Assembly (NCBI GenBank): GCA_027604505.1 | Contig: JADIIX010000167.1 | Location: 1 to 41,821 of the forward strand | Length of the DNA stretch: 41,821 nucleotides | From: Gonapodya sp. JEL0774 | Taxonomy: Eukaryota; Monoblepharomycota; Monoblepharidomycetes; Monoblepharidales; Gonapodyaceae | Direction: 5' to 3' | Shown here: positions 34,230 through 41,821 of the stretch, in pieces | Numbering within the stretch: the stretch's first letter is position 1 | Layout: the number at the start of each line of letters is the position of its first letter | Position numbers and translations under genes: made by a program | The notes under the pieces: model-generated | The model's input: the letters and a program-made list of their open reading frames with translations, nothing else | What the model was told of the DNA's origin: nothing | Database searches by the model: none

Positions 34230-34898
34230 GGGGGACGGTGGGTACAGTGTGGGAGGAAGTGAGGTAGCTGGGAGTTTTGGTGGAGGGGTTAGGGCTGCGC
34301 GTACGGAAACTGGGAGTGGGAGTGGGAGTGGGAGGATGGGAACCGAGACAGAGGTGCTTGGAGCAGGAGGGGGGGCACGAGTGGGGCAGGGAAGGTGAAC
34401 ACTGAACAGTGGGACACTGGGAGAGGTGGAGTTGTCATATGGTAGTTTGGAAAAGTGAGTTCTCTACGTTTCTTTGTTTTACATTTGTCTTCTTCGTAGT
34501 GTCGTTACGAGTTCCAGAGAGTCCTTTTTTGGGGTATCTATTTTGTGGTAAAATAAATTTTGAGTAAGCTTTACAAATTTATGTCCCGTCAGAGCCCTTT
34601 TCTCTTATTCGGAGACGACGAGAGGAAATGTCGTGTGGAATCTTTGTTGGGTCGTTTCGTTTCTGGTGCTCTGGCTCCGGAATCCTGCACACCAAACCCT
34701 CTTAGGATGTCCTCAATCCACCTTTTCCCTCTCAACGAATCGTAATCGTATTGCATAAAACAGAAATCAAATCCTCCATTCACCTAAAAAGAAAAAAGAA
34801 ACAACCCAAGACCTCGCCACCGTCTTATACACATGCACTGTCCCTGCTCCTAAATCCTCCTACCCCCCTCCCCATCACACCTCCCCCGCACCTTGCGC
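34230..34898. terminator. Convergent 3' region of the ankyrin-SH3 and C2H2 genes
   Basis: No gene. A GC-rich part with gtgggagtgggagtggga-type runs (about 34312-34334) gives way to an AT-rich part (34440-34800). aataaa-like words occur at about 34553 on the plus strand and would suit polyadenylation of the ankyrin-SH3 transcript. Confidence 0.4.
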
Positions 34899-37800
34899 CT
34901 AATCAACCTCCATCCTATCCACCTCCCCTTCCTCACCCTCCCCGCCCTCACCCCCCTTCGTCCCCTTCTTTGCCCGCCCCGTCCCCGTCCCACTCCCACT
35001 CTTTGCAACACCACCGCCCGCCGCCGCACCCCGCGCCCCCCTTCCCCTCCCCCTCCCCCGCCCCCGTCCCCTTCCACTCCCGTTCCTCTCAAGCGCCTCC
35101 GCCGCCCACGCCAGATCGAACAAGCTCGCCATCGGACCTCCCGGCGAGGACGGCGACCCGCCCGCCGTGTCCCCGTCGTCCCCCCCGCCGTTGTTGTTCT
35201 CCCCGTCGCCCTCCTCCACCCCGCCGCCCGCTCCCTCGTCCGCCCCACCACCACCATCCGCATCCCCTTCCCCTTCCCCTTGTCCATCCTCCCGAGCACC
35301 CGACTCCTCCCCTTGTCCATCTGCGCTCGCCACCACAGCCCCAGCCGCAGCCCCACCACCACCACCCGCGCCACCTTTCCCAGCACCTGCACCAGCACCC
35401 TTCTTGTTAATTCTCAGCTTCGCCGGTTTTGCCGTCGTCGTCGCCGTCAACTTCACTTCCACCGTCGGCACCACCACCTCGGGCTCAGCATCCCCAGCGT
35501 CAGCGTCCGCAGCTTCCCCGCCCGCCCCACCAGCCGGTCCCGTCCCCACCTCCCCCACCTCCCCCACCGCAAACGCCACCGTCTTCTTCCCCCTCCCCTT
35601 CCCCTTCCCCTTCCCTTTCCCCACCCCCCCAACAGCCGTCACCCCAAGCCCAACCGCCGCCCCTGCCCCCGCCGCCGTGACGTCCACCTTCACCCCCCCG
35701 GCCGCCGTCAGCGCCGCCACCGTCTGCTCCACACTGGTACGGGCAACCTCGGCGCCGCCAGTTCCCGTTGAAGTCGTACCCGCCACCGCCACCGCTCCCG
35801 CGTTGAACCCAGGCAACAGCGCCCGCAAACCCTCCTCCAGCGGCGTCCCCATGGCCGTTGCCTGCGCCAGCATGGCCGCCAGCTGTTTTTCCGTGAGGGG
35901 TTTGGGATGGCCCGCATGCCCCGTCTTGGCTCGCCCGCGCGAGGCGACCCGTTTCTTAGGCATCATACCGTGGGCCCCCCCTGGGCCACCTTCTGAACCG
36001 GCTGCGGATCCAACGTGGCCCGGCGCCATCTGCACCTGCTCCGCCAGTTCCGACGATAAATAGTCAGCCACCAACGTCGCCGCCTTGCCCTGCTTGCCAT
36101 GCTGCCCCAGCGCCTGGGCCTGCGCCCCTTGCTGCTGCATGTGGACCTGCATCTGCATCTGTTGCTGCGGCTGCGCCACCGCATTGGCCGCCGCAATGGC
36201 CGCAGACGTCGCGGCGGCGATCGCATCGTCCGCCGCCACCATGGACGGAAACCCCATCTGGGCCATCAAGTCCCCAACATTGGTCACCCCCGCCATCCCT
36301 TGCTGGACTGCAGCCGCAGCCGCTGCTGCCGCCGCTGCTGCTGCGGCAGCGGCGTTGGCGTCCTCGTCGGCCGCGGCGGCGTGGGCCGCGCGGCTGCCGG
36401 GTGAGGATGGGCCGCCGGTGGCGGTGGGGCGGAACTTCCAGCAGGAGCGGGATCGGGAATGGCGGTGGAGGTGGTCGAGTCTGGGAATGCGGATGCGGGG
36501 GCGGGGATAGAGGTGGACGGTTTCAGTGTTTCTAATGCTTCCTGCCGTTCCGTCGTTCCCCCTTTCGCCCCACCGGCTCCGCTGTTCGTCCAACGAGCAT
36601 ACGTGCACCACGGGACCCCCCGCGACCCCACGCCACCGCATCCCCACACCCACACATGCGTCTGCGCTGCACCCCCCCAAGCACCGACTCCGCATGCCCT
36701 GGTATGGGCTCGTCTTCGTGCACCGAGGTGGACCAGGCGCACACCGGTCCCGCTCTACACTTCAGACCGCACTGACAACCCCCGTCCGCTCCCCACCCCA
36801 ACCCTCGTAGCCCCGTTACCGCATCTCCTCTCCCAACCAACACCGCCCCCAACCCCGCCAAGCCAACCCACCTGGTAAACCTCTTTCCACAACTCTGACA
36901 TGCCAAAGCGTCCCCTTCCTCGTGGCCCCTGGTATGCCTCTGCAAGTCCCCCTTGCGATAGAACGTGAGGTTGCAGTGGGGACAGGGGAGTTTCTCCCGG
37001 TCGGGGAAGTGGGTCGCGATGTGCGTTTTGAGGTTGAATTTGCTGGGGGGGTGTGGGACCGGGGAAAGGGGAAGGAATATGGTGAGGTGAGAAGAGACAA
37101 GAGACGGAGGGGAGGTGGGGATGTGCGATGTGGGCTCGGGCTATTCGTGCCATCGACACATGGGTCCATGAGGGCCTCGGGCCACTGGTAAGAACATTAT
37201 CTCGCTCTCCGTCGACTGGACCGCACACAAGTGTATCAAGTCCGTATGAGCCGCACAAGACTCTCACTCGGGGTGACAAGCCCGGCTCATCTGGAATACG
37301 CTCGATCGCCAGAATTGCCCCCTTGCCAGAGTTGCCCCCTTGCCCCCTCGCCACTCGACGTACTCACCGGGCAAACGACTGGGTACAAATATGACACACA
37401 TACTCGGCGCCACTCCTCAACACCTCCCCTGTGTGCAGTGTCATTGCTGCGATCTGTTCTGGGGTGAAAATGACGTGCGTCGCCGGCCCCCCGCCCGCGC
37501 CAACCCCGCCGGCGTGGCCGTGGTCGTGCTGAGGATCGTGGTGCGGGTCGAGAACGTCGACAGAGTGCCCGTCCTGGTCGACGAGGCGGCCGTCAGGGCC
37601 GATTGAGAGTTTGGGCTGTTGTTGCTGGGGTTGTTGGTGTTGTTGAGGTGGTGCGGGAGGGGGAGGGCCGGCGACGGTGGCGCGGCCGCGTTTGCGGACG
37701 GAGGGGTAGAGGTTGAGGGGGTTTTGATGGGCGTGGGAGTTGAGAGTCTTGAGGATTTCTTGGTTGTAGAAAAAGAGCAGGGGGTTGGGTTGTTGCTGGG

Positions 37801-38113
37801 CGGCGTCTGCGTCTGCATCCCCGTCTGCGTCTGCGTCCGGGTCGTTGTGGTGCTGGTGGTCCTGGTCGTTGTGGTTGTCTTGGCCGTGTCCGTCGTCGCC
37901 ACCGTTTCCGTCCTTGGGAACCACCACGCCCGCATCCACGTCTGCCATGTCGCCGCTGCTCTTACCGTCCATCCCCATCCCCCCCCTGTCGGCGGCGCCG
38001 TTGCCGTCGGTCTCGTCCTTGATGGGATCAGCAGGGACCATGTGGGCGTCCTCCTTGTCCTTCTGTGCTTGTGTCTGTGCGGCACCACCAACGGCACTTT
38101 GCGGTCTTCGCAT
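34899..38113 (-). CDS. C2H2 zinc-finger protein, very GC-rich, low-complexity tail
   Basis: Proposed exons 38113-37368, 37042-36872, 36759-34899 (925 residues, phases agree). The N-terminal part is acidic and His/Asp/Gln-rich (HNDQDHQHHNDPDADADGD). Finger 1 is built across an intron: YVCHICTQSFAR plus KFNLKTHIATH. Finger 2 is LPCPHCNLTFYRKGDLQRH. Finger 3 begins LACQSCGKRFT, but in this model its histidines are not supplied by the next exon, so either the exon 3 start is wrong or the finger is broken. The long tail is Ala/Gly/Glu-rich with a poly-Ala run, a Gln/Met-rich segment (AQPQQQMQMQVHMQQQ), a helix (TEKQLAAMLAQATAMG), and RG repeats before EEGEVDRMEVD. It is probably a transcription factor. 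The 325-nt first intron is long. Third-position GC is extreme, creating long spurious frames on the opposite strand. Confidence 0.7.
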
Positions 38114-38989
38114 TGGGCTGTGTCGGTTCAAAGCGGCAGGTCACACAACTGTGCTGTGGGTAAAGTGACTCTGGTCGCGACCAAGGACGCGCTGTGGTGC
38201 GTTGTCTGTGGTTGTCGCGTGACCGGAGTTGCGGACCGAAGAAGCAGAAAATGGGGTGTGGCACAGCAAATGGCCCGTGCGTTGGTGGACCGTGTCCACC
38301 GAGTCCAACAAATGCAAAAGAGTAATCCGGAGGTACAACAATTGAGTGAATATCGATTGGAGTGTGCAATGGTTGGAACCAGTGGAGCAATTCATTCAGA
38401 TCCCCACCATGTTGTTTCTTTCTTACGCTGGTACCAACAGCCTGCACCTTCACCCACGGCCAGACAAACTCAGAGCCCGCGCCGCGGTAGATCTCGAAGC
38501 TCATCTGGAGAAGGGGACATTGATACGTTGTGTCATCACTCTCGCCTGCGGAAAATGGTCAACAGATCTCCGAGATGTGCGCGAAAGAGCAAATGTTTAC
38601 ACTACACTACGTACGAGGCAAAAAGACAAAGCAGAATTCGGGAGCTGTTGACCAATGAAATTTCGGTTTGATGGCACCAAAGGATGGTAACATCGCGACC
38701 AAACGGTGGCTTCAATAACCTAATGTAATATTCGCCTTCTCTGTCTTCTCACATTTAATAAATAGCGCATGTATAACTTATTGTTCACGGATCCACCCTT
38801 CGTCACCACGGCTGCCACAGCACCTCACCAGTATCTCAAGGAAGCAGATTCTCACGCAGTAAGCATCACAGCGAAGTTCCACCGGCCACTGGCGTCTCGA
38901 GTACAACTGCTGTAATTAACAGCTGTGCGACTACACCGTCTGAAGATCGAAAAGCACAAGAAATATATTCTTACTTTTACCTCTCGACA
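38114..38989. other. Intergenic region upstream of the C2H2 gene
   Basis: 876 bp between the 5' end of the C2H2 gene and the 3' end of the kinase-Sel1 gene, both on the minus strand. No recognisable gene. It should hold the C2H2 promoter and possibly a 5' exon. AT-rich from about 38690, in the 3' flank of the kinase-Sel1 gene. Confidence 0.4.
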
Positions 38990-41821
38990 TCACGACCCCC
39001 GCAACCGCTCCAACGCAGCTCGCGCCTCCCATGTCCCCGCCAACTCGTACATCTCAATCGCCTTGTTCAAGTCCCTTTTTAATCCTCCGAGTCCCCTTTC
39101 GGACATCCGACCGAGACCCACTGCAGCGACCACGTCCCCCTCGTCGAGAGCCTCCGTGTACAAGCGCCAAGCGGCCGCCAAGTCCTGTTCTAACCCTCCT
39201 CGACCGTCCTCGTACATGCCGGCTAGTAAAGTCTTTGCCATGCACCTGAGATCTTTCAAATAGTACTCCACTGCTTTTTGCTCATCTTTTGTTCTTCCGC
39301 CCCACCCACGCTCATGGAGGATCCCAAGTGCCCAATTATGCTCGCCATCACCTGATCTTGTAAATAGTCCCTCCGCCATTCCCACATCACGCTCACACCC
39401 ACCGAGACAATGCAAGTAGAACAAGTATGCGAGATTGAACTGTGCCCAAGCATCTCCTTGCTCCACGGCGGCCGTGAAGAGTTTTTTGGCTTCATCTACA
39501 TCACGTGATGCACCGCGTCCTTGGACGTACATCCACCCGAGACCGTTTTGTGCGCTGGCGTGACCCTGGTCGGCGGCCCTCCTGTACCACTTCACAGCCT
39601 CTGCCTCGTCCTTCTGCACAGTCAAACCGGTCTCGTACATGAAACCAAGATATGACTGTGCCGGTGCATGTTCCTGGTCGGCGGCTCTCCTGTACCACTT
39701 CACAGCCACCGCCTCGTCCTTCTGCACGCCATTCCCGTCGGAGTACATCAAACCGAGATTAATATGCGCGCCTGTATGCCCCTGGTCTGCGGCCATCCTG
39801 TACCACTTCACAGCCTCCACCTCGTCCTTCTGCACGCCATCGCCGTTGGAGTACATCAAACCGAGATTAACTTGCGCATCTACTTGGCCCTGGCCGGCAG
39901 CCTTCCTGTACCATTTTACAGCCTCTACCTCGTCCTTCTGCACACCCTTGCCGTGCTGGTACATGAACCCAAGGTTGACCTCTGCATCTGCATGGCCCTG
40001 GTCGGCAGCCTTCCGGTACCAATTCACAGCTTCTACCTCGTCCTTCTGGATGCCCTCCCCGTTCGCGTACATCAAACCAAGATTGGACTGCGCTGGTGCG
40101 TTCTTCTGGTCGGCGGCCCTCCTGTACCACTTCACAGCCTCCTCCTCGTCCTTCTGCACACCCCACCCGTTCTGGTACATCAAACCAAGTTTGGACTGGG
40201 CTGGTGCGTGTCCCTGGTCGGCGGCCCTCCTGTACCACTTCACAGCCTCCACTGTATCCTTCTCCACCCCCCACCCGTTGTCGTACATCCGCCCGAGACT
40301 GTTTTGTGCACCTGCGTTCCCCTGGTCCGCAGCTCTCCTGTACCACTTCACAGCCTCTGCCTCGTCCTTCGGCACACCCCACCCGTTCTGGTACATCAAA
40401 CCAAGATTGGACTGGGCCGGAGCGTGTCCCTGGTCGGCAGCCCTCCTGTACCACTTCACAGCCTCCACTGTGTCCTTCTCCACACCCCGCCCCCTGTCGT
40501 ACATCCACCCGAGACCGTTTTGTCCACCTGCGTTCCCCTGGTCGGCAGCCTTCCTGTACCACCTCACAGCCTCTGTCTCGTCCTTCTGTACACCCTTGCC
40601 GTGCTGGTACATGAATCCGAGGTTGACTTGCGCATCTGCATAGCCCTGGCCAGCGGCCATCCGGTACCACTTCACAGCCTCTGCCTCGTCCTTCTGCACG
40701 CCCTGCCCGTTCCCATACATGAACCCGACCCCGAACTGGGCCATTGCGTGACCCTGATCTGCGACTTTCCTCCACCACTTCACAGCCTCCTTGGGGTCTT
40801 CTGCGTGACCTTGACCGAAATAGAAGCAAGTACCCAGGTCAAACTGTGCCTGAAGGTTACCATTTTCAGCGGCAAGTTGGCACCACTTGAACGCAGATTC
40901 GAGGTTCTTTGGAAGTATCCCAAGTCCATTCTTGTAGAAAAAGTAGAGTTTATACATTGCTTGCACATGGCCAAATTCCGCTGCACGTAAATAAACCTGG
41001 GATGCCTTGTCCAAGTTCTGTTCCCTTCCTTGACGTCCATGGTGAAACTCATCTGCCAATGTCCATAAAAATTCTGCGTCACCGATCAATTCTGCCTCAG
41101 GGACCGTGTCAATCTCGACTGCTGGTCGTTCAGGACTAGGTGGAGTGCGGTGAGAAACCAGCATGATCGATAAACAAACATCGTGCTCACGTGATCTGAG
41201 AAAGCGTGCCAACAATTGAAGAAAACGGTGGACGCTGGGTTGGATCTGGAGCCCAGCATCGTCGCATCAGCGTTTCGAGTTCCGCGGGCATATTGGCGTC
41301 TGCCGGAACGTGCGGCCGTTCATGGGGATGACCGCATATCTTCGGTAGAAATGCATAGAACTGCAGGGTGGGAAGTTCGCCGAATGGTTCATTCTTGGTC
41401 CAGAGCTTCGCAGACGATCAACAAATGTTTGTTAAAGGGTCAACACTTAACAATGACGGCTTCGCTCCTTACCGAGTATATGACCATTCCAAATGCGTAA
41501 ACATCGTCTGCTTTTGTTGTCCCCTCTCCTCGTAATCGTTCAGGTGACATATATCGCGCCTTCCCAACACGATCACCGGTGGCGTCAAATGTCGCTGCAC
41601 TCAAAACTTTCGACGTTCCAAAATCAGTCAAAACTGCGTGTTTCCTTCTATCGACAAGAGCATTGTCCGGAGAGAGATCCGCGTGGACTATGTTCAAGCT
41701 GTGCAAGTACTCCAACCCGCAAGCAATATCGAGAAGCTAGAAGCGAAATGGAACCTAAAACGTGGCTGACTGCAGCCACACAAGTGATATGGACGCACCA
41801 GCAAGAGTACTTCAGCTCGCC
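38990..41821 (-). CDS. Protein kinase fused to about 18 Sel1 repeats (5' end outside window)
   Basis: Exons, minus strand: 41821-41799 (partial), 41736-41473, 41360-41191, 41135-38990. Introns of 62, 112 and 55 nt join in phase. The kinase C-lobe shows GLEYLHSLNIVHADLS with PDNALVD (catalytic loop), LTDFGTSK (DFG), YMSPERL, DVYAFGMVIYS, and CWAPDPTQRPPFSSIVGTL, a tyrosine-kinase-like (TKL) pattern. The loop reads HAD instead of HRD, so it is a non-RD kinase; catalytic Asp, Asn and DFG are present. After the 55-nt intron the frame runs into Sel1 repeats of 36 residues (for example DEAEAVKWYRRAADQGHA, LGLMYQNGWGVQK), about 18 in all, with the last four divergent. Sel1 solenoids are protein-binding scaffolds. 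If the 41136-41190 intron were not spliced, the kinase would end at the TGA beside 41190 and the repeats would need another start, perhaps ATG 41164. Confidence 0.85.
39540..40790. repeat. 108-bp tandem repeat array coding Sel1 units, with a 216-bp higher-order unit
   Basis: Twelve consecutive units share DNA words such as ctgtaccacttcacagcctc and tcgtccttctgcac, at a regular 108-bp spacing equal to 36 codons. Units 5/6 and 7/8 alternate (GVEKDTVEAVKWY units with GVPK or GVQK units), indicating duplication of a two-unit 216-bp block. Identity at DNA level, including silent sites, suggests recent expansion or homogenisation. Confidence 0.9.

Noticed and set aside
35167-36063. 298-codon plus-strand Ala/Pro/Ser frame
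   Set aside because: It is the antisense shadow of the GC-rich C2H2 tail, where extreme third-position GC keeps all frames open.
37619-38671. 350-codon plus-strand frame rich in Val and Leu
   Set aside because: It is antisense to the His/Asp/Gln-rich part of the zinc-finger gene, and its downstream part shows no domain.
39639-40990. Long plus-strand frames (334 and 440 codons) with regular repeats
   Set aside because: They mirror the 108-bp Sel1 coding repeat on the opposite strand; periodicity alone keeps them open.

Overview
This is eukaryotic nuclear DNA from a fungus. The genes are broken by short GT-AG introns, mostly 55-120 nt, and several exon chains can be followed phase by phase. 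The organism looks like an early-diverging, chytrid-like lineage. That is inferred from protein architecture, not proven: an LRR-transmembrane-SH3 receptor-like protein, an ankyrin-coiled coil-SH3 protein, and a protein kinase fused to a long Sel1 repeat array.

Layout. 1-2417 is an AT-rich, intron-free patch. It carries a broken TFIIS-like zinc-ribbon gene (+) and a SWIB-domain gene (-) in tail-to-tail order. Tandem repeats with a period of about 154 bp lie on both sides. This pair resembles giant-virus (NCLDV) gene content and is the best candidate for something unusual here. 2418-5197 has degenerate repeats and no credible gene. 5198-8662 (-) is the LRR-TM-SH3 gene. 9224-13405 (-) is a seven-exon gene with two SANT/Myb-like domains, resembling GON4L. 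13917-16270 (+), divergent from it, encodes a GRF zinc finger, a HARP-like segment and a C-terminal RING. 16271-18655 has no recognisable gene. 18656-26154 (+) encodes a protein of about 2,390 residues with AT-hooks and a PHD finger.

26311-27498 (-) is the mitochondrial protease ATP23, complete in four exons. 28614-32203 (-) is a four-exon, helical, PPR-like, probably mitochondrial protein. 32585-34229 (+) is the ankyrin-coiled coil-SH3 gene. 34899-38113 (-) is a very GC-rich C2H2 zinc-finger gene. 38990-41821 (-) is the kinase-Sel1 gene, whose 5' end lies outside the window.

Themes. Four genes are nuclear or chromatin factors (GON4L-like, GRF-RING, PHD/AT-hook, C2H2). Two are mitochondrial (ATP23, PPR-like). 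Three are signalling or scaffold proteins. There is no operon-like organisation. Two divergent gene pairs share intergenic regions (13406-13916 and 32204-32584). No tRNA, rRNA, CRISPR array or intact transposase was seen.
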